Part shown: positions 8,646 to 16,605 of the stretch, in pieces | How the letters are laid out: each line of letters starts with the position of its first letter | Position numbering within the stretch: position 1 is the stretch's first letter | Assembly: GCF_018263855.1 (NCBI RefSeq) | Contig: NZ_CP073318.1 | Location: 6,944,001 to 7,008,000 of the forward strand | DNA: 64,000 bases | Origin: Kutzneria sp. CA-103260 | GTDB lineage: Bacteria; Actinomycetota; Actinomycetes; Mycobacteriales; Pseudonocardiaceae | Direction: 5' to 3' | Notes under the pieces: generated by a model | Told to the model about the DNA's origin: nothing | The model's database searches: none | What the model saw: the letters and a program-made list of their open reading frames with translations, nothing else | Position numbers and translations under genes: made by a program

Positions 8646-9590
8646 ATGAGCCGAACGCGCGGAATGCCGGGATTCGTGGCGACCGCGGTCGTCGCGGTCG
8701 GCATCTGCTGGTGGGCGCTGCACGGTGTGGACCTGGCCGGGCTGGGCGACGCGTTGCGCACGGCCGCTCCGGCACCGGTCCTGCTCGCGGTGACCGGTTA
8801 CACCGCCGCCTTCTACGCCTTGGACACCACTGGATTGGCGCTGGTCTACCGGCGTCATCTCGCGCCAGAGGTGCCGGTGCGGGATGTCGTGGTGATCTCC
8901 TGCGGCAAGCAGCTGTTGGGTGTGCTGTTCGCGCCGCTGACCAAGGTGGTCGCCCCGGTGTACTTCCAGCGCCGGTGGCGGGTGCCGGTGATGTCCACGC
9001 TCGGCGCCAGCGAGGTGCTGACCGTCGCCGATTTCACCGTGCTGGTCGCGGTCATCGCGGTGAGCGCGGTGGCCGGCGGCCTGCCCGAGGCCGCGGTGTC
9101 GATCGGCATCGGGCTGGGCGCGGCGCTGGTGCTGTTCCTGGCCTGGATCTGGCTGCCCGCCGGCCTCGGCGTGCTGCCTCGGTGGCGTGGCAGCCGCTTT
9201 CTCGCTGTGTTCACCCGGACCCGGCCGGCCGAGCTGGCGGTGCAGGTGGCGCTGCGGGCCGGTGTGGTCGCCGCGATGATGATCTCGTGGTGGCTGCTGG
9301 CGGCCGCCTTCGGTCTGCACCTGAGCCCGGGGCATCTCGTCCAGTTCTGTGCCGTGCTCCTGCTCGTGACCCAGCTGCCGGTCTCGATCGGCGGCTACGG
9401 CGGCCCGCAGGGCGTGTGCGTGCTGCTGCTGGCCGACACCTGGCAGCTGGTTTCACATGCCGAGGCAGCCGCGCTCAGCCTGGTCTGGTCGACCGGATAT
9501 CTGTTGGCACGGTTGGTGATCAGCACGCCGTTCGCCATCCGGCTGGTTCCGCTGCTGCGGGCCGCCCGGCCGGTGGACGCTTCCCACTAG
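8646..9590 (+). CDS. Membrane protein of the lysylphosphatidylglycerol synthase TM / UPF0104 family
   Basis: A 314-residue integral membrane protein with about eight hydrophobic segments. The family signature is LPVSIGGYGGPQGV near residue 245, corresponding to the conserved GG(x)G loop of the flippase-like domain of MprF and related proteins. It has no synthase domain. These proteins often accompany secondary-metabolite or polyprenyl-lipid genes and are thought to move lipid-linked substrates (family knowledge). It is first in a rightward operon followed after 12 bases by the radical SAM gene. A role in export or self-protection against the diterpenoid product is an inference. The ATG start is preceded by GAGGAG at a somewhat long distance. 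Confidence 0.8.
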   Translation: MSRTRGMPGFVATAVVAVGICWWALHGVDLAGLGDALRTAAPAPVLLAVTGYTAAFYALDTTGLALVYRRHLAPEVPVRDVVVISCGKQLLGVLFAPLTKVVAPVYFQRRWRVPVMSTLGASEVLTVADFTVLVAVIAVSAVAGGLPEAAVSIGIGLGAALVLFLAWIWLPAGLGVLPRWRGSRFLAVFTRTRPAELAVQVALRAGVVAAMMISWWLLAAAFGLHLSPGHLVQFCAVLLLVTQLPVSIGGYGGPQGVCVLLLADTWQLVSHAEAAALSLVWSTGYLLARLVISTPFAIRLVPLLRAARPVDASH

Positions 9591-9602
9591 CGGAGGGTCG
9601 AA

Positions 9603-10778
9603 TTGCATCCGTCAACCACGAGGACCTTGAACAGCAGGGAATTCGCCGACATCAAGCACACCGTGGCCATCCGCTCGCGGGCCCGGCGCGGGGTGCTCGA
9701 CGACCCGGCCTATGCCGCCCCGCTGCCGCAGGAGGTCAGTCTCCAGCTCACCTACCGCTGCAACCTGCGCTGCACCCACTGCTACCAGTGGAACGAGCAG
9801 GGCTTCTTCCGTGACTTCAGCCCCCAGCGCCAGAAGACCGAACTCGACATCGAGATCGTCGAGAACGTGTTGCGTGCCACCGCCCCCGTACGGTCGAAGC
9901 TGTTCCTGTGGGGCGGCGAGCCGTTGATGCACACGAAGTTCGGCGAGGTCGCCTCGTTGCTGGAGCGGTATCCGCGCACGGTCAACATGTGCACCAACGG
10001 CCTGCTGTTCAAACGCAAGCTCGACGACATGCTCCGCATCGGCGAGAACCTCAACCTCCTGGTCAGCCTCGACGGCCTCGGCGAGGACCACGAAGCCCTA
10101 CGCGGCAAGGGCACCTTCAAACGCACCATGGACAACATCCAGATGATGCTCGACCTCAAACGCGACGGCCGCTTCCGAGGCGAGCTGTCGTTGTCGTGCA
10201 TGGTCTCCCACGTCACCGTCGGCAAGATGTACGAGTTCATGGAGTGGGCCGAAGAACTCGGCGTCAACACCGTCTACTTCCAGTTCCCCTGGTACATCAG
10301 CCCCGAAGTCGCCGGCCAGATGGACCAGGTCTACGAACAGTCCTTCGCCTGGCTCAAACCCGACACCGGCACCAAACAACCCACCTGGCACTCCTACACC
10401 TACCAACTACCCGAAGACCAACTCCCGGTCTTGCGGGAGTCCATGGCCCGCCTCGCCTCCCGGCCCTGGGGCGTGCGCGTGCGCTACCAGCCGCAGTTGG
10501 AGGCCGACGAGGTCGAGGACTTCATCCGCGGCACCTCCCGCCCGGCGCAGAACCGCTCCAAGTGCCTGGCCGTGTCCAACCGGATGGAAGTCCACGCCGA
10601 CGGCAACGTCAGCTCCTGCAAGTTCTTCCCCGAGTTCGTGGTCGGCAACCTCTACGACACCGAGATGACCGAGCTGTGGCAGAGCGAGGCGTTCCGCCAG
10701 GTCCGCTCCATCCTGTCGACCAACGGCATGATGCCGGTCTGCTCGAAGTGCATTCTTCTTTACCTGAACGGGGTGTGA
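9603..10778 (+). CDS. Radical SAM/SPASM domain enzyme
   Basis: A 391-residue radical S-adenosylmethionine enzyme. The [4Fe-4S]-binding CNLRCTHC (C53, C57, C60) is the canonical CxxxCxxC, followed by the GGE-type SAM motif in WGGEPLMH. The C-terminus carries a SPASM-like auxiliary cluster region (CLAVSNRMEV, SSCKFFPEFVVGNLYD, CSKC), similar to peptide- and carrier-modifying members. It starts at TTG 9603, supported by GGAGGG at 9592-9597. The ACP gene begins one base after its stop, so enzyme and carrier are probably made together. There is no RiPP precursor or recognition-element gene nearby, so I infer that the substrate is the ACP-bound acyl group or the diterpene itself. Confidence 0.9.
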   Translation: MHPSTTRTLNSREFADIKHTVAIRSRARRGVLDDPAYAAPLPQEVSLQLTYRCNLRCTHCYQWNEQGFFRDFSPQRQKTELDIEIVENVLRATAPVRSKLFLWGGEPLMHTKFGEVASLLERYPRTVNMCTNGLLFKRKLDDMLRIGENLNLLVSLDGLGEDHEALRGKGTFKRTMDNIQMMLDLKRDGRFRGELSLSCMVSHVTVGKMYEFMEWAEELGVNTVYFQFPWYISPEVAGQMDQVYEQSFAWLKPDTGTKQPTWHSYTYQLPEDQLPVLRESMARLASRPWGVRVRYQPQLEADEVEDFIRGTSRPAQNRSKCLAVSNRMEVHADGNVSSCKFFPEFVVGNLYDTEMTELWQSEAFRQVRSILSTNGMMPVCSKCILLYLNGV

Positions 10779-10779
10779 C

Positions 10780-11034
10780 ATGGACACGGTTGAGGACAAG
10801 GTTCTGGACGTGCTGGTGGGTGTGCTCGCGGGTCGCTTCACCGCCGAGCAGGTCAACACCAACGCCGACCTGGTCGAGGAGTACGGCCTGGACTCGTTGC
10901 AGATGATCTCGTTCCTGCTTGGTATCGAGGACACCTTCGACCTGGAACTGGACTACGAGAACCTGGAGCTGGACCACCTCCGCTCGGTGGCCCAGTTCGC
11001 CTCCTACGTGCGACAGCTGGCGCCGGCCGCGTGA
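10780..11034 (+). CDS. Acyl carrier protein
   Basis: An 84-residue phosphopantetheine-binding carrier protein. The attachment site is GLDSLQM with Ser39, and the protein is strongly acidic (EDTFDLELDYENLELD), like free-standing type II carriers. It needs a phosphopantetheinyl transferase from elsewhere and an acyl or aminoacyl-loading enzyme, neither of which is in the window. It is co-transcribed with the radical SAM gene (1-base gap). The divergent operon encodes the lone condensation domain, so the pair could deliver and transfer an acyl group onto the diterpenoid. A hairpin follows at 11065. Confidence 0.92.
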   Translation: MDTVEDKVLDVLVGVLAGRFTAEQVNTNADLVEEYGLDSLQMISFLLGIEDTFDLELDYENLELDHLRSVAQFASYVRQLAPAA

Positions 11035-11064
11035 GTTCGGCGTACCTGGGGAGCTTCGACACGG

Positions 11065-11096
11065 GACGGGGAGACGGCGGCCGCCATCTCCCCGTC
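11065..11096. terminator. Bidirectional terminator between acpP-like and M4 protease genes
   Basis: A 10-bp outer arm (GACGGGGAGA with TCTCCCCGTC) encloses a GGCGGCCGCC inner palindrome. It lies between two convergent genes, 30 bases after the ACP stop and 22 bases before the protease stop. Confidence 0.7.
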
Positions 11097-11118
11097 CGTC
11101 ATTGCCTGCTACTGAACG

Positions 11119-12672
11119 TCAGCCACAGGTGGGGTCGCCGGACTGCGCCGGCACGCTGATCGCGTCCCAGGCCGCCTTCACGGTGTTGAACTCGGTGCAG
11201 CTGCCCGGGAACAGGTTCTTGGCCGCGGTCAGCGTCCAGGTCCGGTACTTCAGGTAGGAGCTGCCGCTGGTCTTGAGCAGCATCGCGTTGTAGAAGATCT
11301 TCAGCGCGGACTCCACGCCCAGCCCGGTGACAGTGCTGTTGTTGCAGGTGGGGCTGGTCGGCTGGCCGTTGGTCGGTTTCGTGCCCTCGGCCAGCAGGAA
11401 GAACCAGTGGTTGCCGGGCCCGGCCGCGGCGTGCACCTCGGTGCCGGGGATCGAGCTGTCGTAGCAGTTCTTGTCGCCCAGCTGCGACGGGTCGTACATG
11501 TTGCGGATCGGGCCCTGGCCGACCAGGTTGACCTGGTTGCCGACCAGGAAGTCCGGCTTGGCGTACGGCGCGGCCTCGTTGGCGAACCACTCGGTGGAGG
11601 CGCCGAAGACGTCGGCCACGAACTCCTGGGTGCCGTTGCCGGAGATGCCGCCCGGGGTGTGGTCGTCGATGCCGTGGCCGTGCTCGTGGGCGATCACGTC
11701 GATGGCCGGGATCCACTGGCCGGCCGTGTTGTGGCCGATCTGGACCTGGCTGCCGTCGTAGTAGGCGTTCTCGTCGTCGAGGCCGACGCGGATCGGCCAG
11801 CCGCCGCCGTTGCCGTCGAAGCCGTTGCGGCCCAGCCACTGCGACAGCATCTTGTTCTCGGACTGGATGCTGTACAGGGCGTCGACGCAGCCGGTCTCCT
11901 TGCTCGTCTCGTCGCCGTTGCCCCAGCTGTCGGTGGACTTGGTGAACGTCGTGTTGTTGTCGGCGTCCTGGCAGCTGACGTTGGTCAGGTTCGGGTCGGT
12001 CATCGAGTAGCCGCCATCGGCCTGGCTGGTGTCGATGTGCAGCGGCTCGGGGCCGTTCCAGACACCGGTGCCGTCACCGAACAGGACGTGCTCCTGGGTG
12101 TGCAGCACCTTGCCCGTGCTGGCGTCCACGACAACGTCCAGCTTGCTCGGGCCCTCGGCGTTCTTGCCGACGACGGTGCTCATCCAGGCCAGCGCCGGGG
12201 TGCCCAGCGCGTAGGTCACCAGCCGCGCGGCGGTGACGCTGTCCACGGTCGGCACCTGGGTGCGGGCGATCGCCTCCGCCTGAGCCGCGGTCAGCTTCGG
12301 GGTGGTGCTCGGCAGGTTGATCGTGTCGCTCTGCGCGACCGAGGTGCCGAGGACCTTGCCGGTGGAGTCGGTGGCCACGACGAAGTCGCCGCCGACCACC
12401 GGCATGCCCTTGTAGGTGCGGTCGTACGGAACGTACTTGAGGCCGTTGGTGGCGGAGACCACGGTGTGCGGCACAAAGACGTCGCTCGCGCTGGCGTGCA
12501 GCGCGGCGGGCCGGGAGGCAACCAGACTCTGCGCGGCGTTGGCGGCCATCGCCGCCGCGGTGAGCGGAGACGTCGTGTTCGGGGTGGGTTGCGCCTGTGC
12601 GGCCGCCGTTGTGGTCGCGGCCGCGGCCAACACACCGGCTGCGATCAGAATGAGTGGTCGTCGCAATGTCAT
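11119..12672 (-). CDS. Secreted M4 (thermolysin-like) metalloprotease
   Basis: A 517-residue pre-pro-enzyme. A basic N-terminus and hydrophobic stretch (RRPLILIAAGVLAAAA) with AQA near residue 27 form a signal peptide; an FTP/PepSY-type propeptide occupies about 60-195. The zinc site is HEHGH at 329-333 with the third ligand Glu350 in NGTQEFVAD, as in the thermolysin family. The C-terminal domain has NHWFFLLAEG, another M4 hallmark containing the catalytic His region. The start was placed at ATG 12672 because GGAGGAG precedes it; the longer open frame upstream lacks a signal peptide. It is a single gene between the two terpene modules, leftward, and probably unrelated to them. It likely degrades external protein. 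Confidence 0.92.
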   Translation of the reverse strand: MTLRRPLILIAAGVLAAAATTTAAAQAQPTPNTTSPLTAAAMAANAAQSLVASRPAALHASASDVFVPHTVVSATNGLKYVPYDRTYKGMPVVGGDFVVATDSTGKVLGTSVAQSDTINLPSTTPKLTAAQAEAIARTQVPTVDSVTAARLVTYALGTPALAWMSTVVGKNAEGPSKLDVVVDASTGKVLHTQEHVLFGDGTGVWNGPEPLHIDTSQADGGYSMTDPNLTNVSCQDADNNTTFTKSTDSWGNGDETSKETGCVDALYSIQSENKMLSQWLGRNGFDGNGGGWPIRVGLDDENAYYDGSQVQIGHNTAGQWIPAIDVIAHEHGHGIDDHTPGGISGNGTQEFVADVFGASTEWFANEAAPYAKPDFLVGNQVNLVGQGPIRNMYDPSQLGDKNCYDSSIPGTEVHAAAGPGNHWFFLLAEGTKPTNGQPTSPTCNNSTVTGLGVESALKIFYNAMLLKTSGSSYLKYRTWTLTAAKNLFPGSCTEFNTVKAAWDAISVPAQSGDPTCG

Positions 12673-12995
12673 CGGTGGCGTTTCTCCTCCGGGCAGGGCG
12701 AACTCAGCCCGGTGGCGGGCCGGGTTCGGCGTGGAAGGGTCGACCACGAACCAGCGTCGTGTCTCGGCGAACGGCGTACAACCCGACGAAGGTAGTGAAT
12801 CCGCAAGAATTCGAGCGCAACACGTGAATGAGACACAGATGGCGTTGTCTCGCCAGGACAACGACGACCAATGAAACTGGTGTAACACTCAGTTCCGTGC
12901 TAGGTCGACCACGCCGGGCCGAAGTGGTCATACGCGCCTAAACGGGACAAGCCCACCGCCTCGCCGCCAGCGGCCGAGTTCGAGTAGCGGCACGC
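12673..12995. other. Intergenic region between encapsulin operon end and protease
   Basis: About 320 bases without a convincing gene. It should contain the protease promoter. A short inverted repeat (GAGACA at 12830, TGTCTC at 12846) is the only structure noted. No obvious terminator hairpin follows the fusion gene. Confidence 0.4.
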
Positions 12996-15101
12996 TCAGC
13001 TTCCGGCGCCGACCAGGGGGCGTCGGGCCGTGGCCGTGCCGAACCCGGTGGGGCCGGCCAGCCGGCGGGTGACCGAGGCAGTGACGGCCGAGCCACGGTA
13101 GCGGGCTGCGCGTTTGTGCCATTCGAGCCAACCGGGCAGCCAGTCGCGCAGCGAATCCACGAAACCGAGCACCGCGGCCCGGTCCTCGTCACCGAGGCGG
13201 TGGTCCTCGCACAGCTCAGGCATGTCGACCCCGGCGATGTGCTCGAACCGCCGCACCCGAGCGGTGATCATGTCGTTGGTCGCGTTCACCGCCTGCTGGA
13301 CGTCGCAGCCGAGGAAGTCCTTGAGCACCAACACCATGTTGGCGGTCTCACCGGCATCGGCCGCCTCGCGGTCGTAGGAGAAGATGTCGTTGAGCAGCAA
13401 GGCGCTGTCGGTGACGGCGTCGACCAGCGCCCGGGTCCGTGAACTGTCGGCGGCAGCCGCCGGCAGTTCCGCGCCCTGGGCGAACTCGGCCAGCCCGGCG
13501 GCGAGCCGACCGCCGTTGGTCTTCCGCTTCATCTCCAGGTACTCGACCGGATCGCTGGTGTGCCGCCGAAGTTCCAGGAGGTGTCCGGTCAGCAGGTCCT
13601 CGAGGGCGGCCCGGAGACGGCAGCGCCATCCGTGCGACATCGTCGACGCGGTGCGAGACCACAGGTCGGCCAGGCCCCGCTCGGTCGGATTGGCCGGCGT
13701 CGGCAGGTCCCGGCCGGGATCGACCGGCGCGAACCGCGGAATCCTTGCCAGATAAGCCTTCGCGCTGGCCACGTCGCCGGTGCGGGTGAACGCCTCGACA
13801 ATGTAGTCGTCCAGGTGGAAAAGCCAGGTGTGCCAGTCGGTGACGGTGGTGAGCCGGTCGACGGGCGCGTCGGGGAACGTGTGCGAGCACAGCAGCCCGA
13901 AGTCGTTCGCGGCGAGTTGAGCCTCGGTCCACGGCACGACGTCCGCGCTCGGGTCGAGCAGCCCCATCTGCCCGGCCCACGCCTTGGTGTGGGCGCGGGC
14001 CGTCTCCAGCTGTGGGTTCAGCCGAGCCGCGCGGTTGATCTGGAACTCGGGCAGCTCGAACGACCGCGATCCGCTGTCGGTCGGCGCGTGCTTGGCCGGC
14101 GGAGTGCCCAGCCGGCTCGCGAGCGCCCCCAGTTCCGCCGCGGCCGTGGAATCCGGATTGGCGGCCTGGAGGCAGGCCAGCGCCGCGTCGAGTTGCCGCT
14201 GGGTCTCCTGGTGGGCCCAGGCGCGTCCGCCGGCTTCCTCGATGAGGTCGGCGCAGGTCCGCAGCTCGGCGTCGTCCAGCGGGGCGGCCCGGTGATACAG
14301 CTCGACCAGCCGCCCGGCGGCCCCGTTGCCCGCGTTGAGCGCCGCCACGACCGGCAGCGACTTCTTTCGGGACCGGAGATCCGACAGTACCGGCTTACCG
14401 GTGCTCTCCGGATCCCCCCAAATACCAAGGAGATCGTCGACGAGCTGGAAGGCGAGACCGAGGTGTTCGCCGAACTGACGCAGCTGCCAGACCCGCTCCG
14501 GCGGCGCACCAGCGGCCAGCGCGCCGAGTTCGCAGGCGACGGCGAACAGCGCGCCGGTCTTGTCGCCGGCCATCGTCACGCACTCGTCCAGCCCCACGTC
14601 GGTACGGCCTTCGAACGCCGTGTCGGCCGCCTGGCCGTCAATCAGCCGCAGCAGCGCCGAATTGAGCCGTTCCACACCCTGGGTGGACAGCGGCGGGCCG
14701 TCGGCGACGAGGGCCTCGACGGCCAAAGTGGTCAGCGCGTCGCCGGCCAGGATGGCGGCGGGCACACCGTAGACCGTCCACGCGGTCGGGCGGTGCCGTC
14801 TGGTCCGGTCCTGGTCCATGACATCGTCGTGCAGCAACGAATAGTTGTGCGCGAGTTCGACGGCGACCCCCGCGTCGGCGGCCTGATCGGCCGTGCCGCC
14901 CACGGCCTCGGCCGCCAGCATCGCCAGGGCCGGCCGAACCGCCTTGCCGCCATTGGCATCCAGCGGCCGGCCGTGCTCGTCCCACCAGCCGAAGTGGTAG
15001 CCGATGACCTGGCGCGTCGCCGAGTTCATCCGGTCGGCCGCGGCCCTCAGTCCCGGCGTGACCAGCTCACGGGCCCGGTGGAACGGGTCAGCTGCGGCCA
15101 T
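12996..15101 (-). CDS. Bifunctional polyprenyl diphosphate synthase-terpene cyclase fusion, putative encapsulin cargo
   Basis: One 701-residue open frame joins two complete terpene enzymes. Residues 1-330 are a prenyl diphosphate synthase: GGKAVRP at 51-57, first Asp-rich motif DDVMD at 92-96, second DDLLGIWGD from 222, and KTGALF. Residues about 353-668 are a class I terpene cyclase: DDYIVE at 431-436, pyrophosphate-sensor Arg526 in EMKRKTNGG, NSE triad in NDIFSYDRE at 571-579 and the RY pair at 667-668. A Pro/Ser-rich linker (331-352) separates them, and a flexible tail (669-701) contains RRLAGPTGFGTATARR. The ATG at 15101 lies within the last 14 bases of the family 2B encapsulin gene. Prenyl transferases and terpene cyclases are known, separately, as family 2B cargo. 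I infer in-shell synthesis from C5 units to cyclic terpene; product size is unknown. Confidence 0.93.
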   Translation of the reverse strand: MAAADPFHRARELVTPGLRAAADRMNSATRQVIGYHFGWWDEHGRPLDANGGKAVRPALAMLAAEAVGGTADQAADAGVAVELAHNYSLLHDDVMDQDRTRRHRPTAWTVYGVPAAILAGDALTTLAVEALVADGPPLSTQGVERLNSALLRLIDGQAADTAFEGRTDVGLDECVTMAGDKTGALFAVACELGALAAGAPPERVWQLRQFGEHLGLAFQLVDDLLGIWGDPESTGKPVLSDLRSRKKSLPVVAALNAGNGAAGRLVELYHRAAPLDDAELRTCADLIEEAGGRAWAHQETQRQLDAALACLQAANPDSTAAAELGALASRLGTPPAKHAPTDSGSRSFELPEFQINRAARLNPQLETARAHTKAWAGQMGLLDPSADVVPWTEAQLAANDFGLLCSHTFPDAPVDRLTTVTDWHTWLFHLDDYIVEAFTRTGDVASAKAYLARIPRFAPVDPGRDLPTPANPTERGLADLWSRTASTMSHGWRCRLRAALEDLLTGHLLELRRHTSDPVEYLEMKRKTNGGRLAAGLAEFAQGAELPAAAADSSRTRALVDAVTDSALLLNDIFSYDREAADAGETANMVLVLKDFLGCDVQQAVNATNDMITARVRRFEHIAGVDMPELCEDHRLGDEDRAAVLGFVDSLRDWLPGWLEWHKRAARYRGSAVTASVTRRLAGPTGFGTATARRPLVGAGS

Positions 15102-16512
15102 CGAGGCTCCCCAGCTGGACGTTCTCCAGCACTCCCAGCGCGTCCGGCACCAGCACGGCCAGCGAGTAGTAGCAGGTGATCAGGTAGTTGACGATCGCCT
15201 TCTCGTCGATGCTCATGAACCGCACGCTCAGCCCCGGCTCGTACTCGTCGATCAGGCCGGTCTTGCGCAGCCCGATGACGCCCTGATCGGCCTCGCCGGT
15301 GCGCATGACCAGGATCGAGGTCGTGCGCTGGTCGCTGATCGGCATCTTCCAGCACGGGTAGATCGGCACGCCGCGCCACGCGGAGATCCGGCCGCCGGGC
15401 ACGTGCACCGTCTCCGGGGCGACGCCCTGCCGGGTGCACTCGTCCCGGAAGGCGGCGATGGCCTCCGGGTGGGCCAGGATGAACCCGGGGTTCTTCCACA
15501 CCGTGTTGAGCAGCTTGTCCATGTCGTGCGGGGTGGGCGGGCCGCCGCGGGTGTAGATGCGCTGGCTGAAGTCGGCGTTGTGCAGCAGGCCGAAGTCCTT
15601 GTTGTTGACCAGTTCGTGCTCCTGGCGCTCGCGCACCGCCTCAATGGTCAGCCGCAGCTGCTGTTCGAGCTGGTCGATCGGCTCGTTGTAGAGGTCCTGC
15701 ACCCGGGTGTGCACCCGCAGGATGGTCTGGGCGATGCTCAGCTCGTACTCGCGCGGCTTCATCTCGTAGTCGACGAAGGTGCCGCCCAGCTGGTGTTCGC
15801 CGCGGTGGCCGGACAGGATGTCCACCTCGGCCTCGCCGTACGGGTTCTGGGCCTTGCCGGCCGCCGTGCGCTGCTGCTCGACGTGGGCGCGCAGGCCGGG
15901 GGACCGGTCGAGGATCTCCTGGAAGGTCGACCTGGACAGCGACATCACCGTGCACGCCGTGGTCGCCTTGACCGAATAGTCCCAGGCGCCGCCGGCGGTG
16001 AGCAGGACGTCGTCACCGAAATAGTCGCCGTCCGCCATAATCGTCAGGGTCGATTCTTCGCCGTATTTTCCCTCACGAAGTTTTGCCAGCCGGCCGTGCA
16101 CGAGGAGGAAAAGCTCCTCCGCCGGGTCGCCCGCCGCCACAAGGACTTCACCCGGTTCGCATTCCCGTTGCGTGAACCGGCCGGCGATCAGGCCCAGCGC
16201 GTCGGCGTCGCCAAAGTTTCGCAACAGCGGCAGTTCAGTCAACTCGGCCGGAATGACCTCCACCTCGCTGCCGGTGGTGTGGAAGTCCAGCCGGCCGTCG
16301 CCCAGCGTGTAGTTCAGCCGCCGGTTGACCCGGTACGCGCCGCCCCGCGCCTCCACCCAGGGCAGCAGGCCGAGCAGCCAGCGCGGGGTGATGCCCTGCA
16401 TCTGCGGCACGGACTTGGTCGTCGACGACAGCTTGCGCGCAGCCTCGGTGCTGAGGCTGAGCTGCCCGGCGCCATTGTTTCCGTTGACCCGAGCGTCGAT
16501 CATTTCCGGCAC
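15088..16512 (-). CDS. Family 2B encapsulin shell protein (cyclic nucleotide-binding-like domain, EshA-like)
   Basis: A 474-residue shell protein. After a disordered, low-complexity N-terminus, residues about 96-215 form a Crp-like cyclic nucleotide-binding domain (FGDADALGLIAGRF, EPGEVLVAAGD, GDYFGDDVLL). Residues about 222-470 match the HK97-type shell domain of family 2 encapsulins (DILSGHRGEHQLGGTFVDYE, RGGPPTPHDMDKLLNTVWK, GFILAHPEAIAAF). Family members assemble icosahedral protein cages around cargo enzymes in the cytoplasm. The phosphate-binding cassette lacks the usual Arg (WDYSVKATT), so ligand binding is doubtful. The overlap with the terpene synthase fusion gene means the two are translated together. 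The GTG at 16512 was chosen; an ATG at 16503 is possible. It is not a transcription factor: no helix-turn-helix follows the Crp-like domain. Confidence 0.92.
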   Translation of the reverse strand: MPEMIDARVNGNNGAGQLSLSTEAARKLSSTTKSVPQMQGITPRWLLGLLPWVEARGGAYRVNRRLNYTLGDGRLDFHTTGSEVEVIPAELTELPLLRNFGDADALGLIAGRFTQRECEPGEVLVAAGDPAEELFLLVHGRLAKLREGKYGEESTLTIMADGDYFGDDVLLTAGGAWDYSVKATTACTVMSLSRSTFQEILDRSPGLRAHVEQQRTAAGKAQNPYGEAEVDILSGHRGEHQLGGTFVDYEMKPREYELSIAQTILRVHTRVQDLYNEPIDQLEQQLRLTIEAVRERQEHELVNNKDFGLLHNADFSQRIYTRGGPPTPHDMDKLLNTVWKNPGFILAHPEAIAAFRDECTRQGVAPETVHVPGGRISAWRGVPIYPCWKMPISDQRTTSILVMRTGEADQGVIGLRKTGLIDEYEPGLSVRFMSIDEKAIVNYLITCYYSLAVLVPDALGVLENVQLGSLDGRS

Positions 16513-16605
16513 GACTCGACCACCATTCAGAATGGATAGTTGTCCTGGCCCGTTCCCGAAGCACCGACGACGTTATTGCCGGTCAATCAGCCAGACAAGA
16601 GTGAC

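Noticed and set aside
12996..15101. Two separate genes with a sequencing error between them
   Set aside because: The frame is open through the linker, both halves keep complete motifs, and no start with a good ribosome-binding site was seen at the second domain. It cannot be fully excluded.
15088..16512. Reading the shell gene as a Crp/Fnr transcriptional regulator
   Set aside because: The Crp-like domain is followed by an HK97-type shell domain, not a helix-turn-helix.
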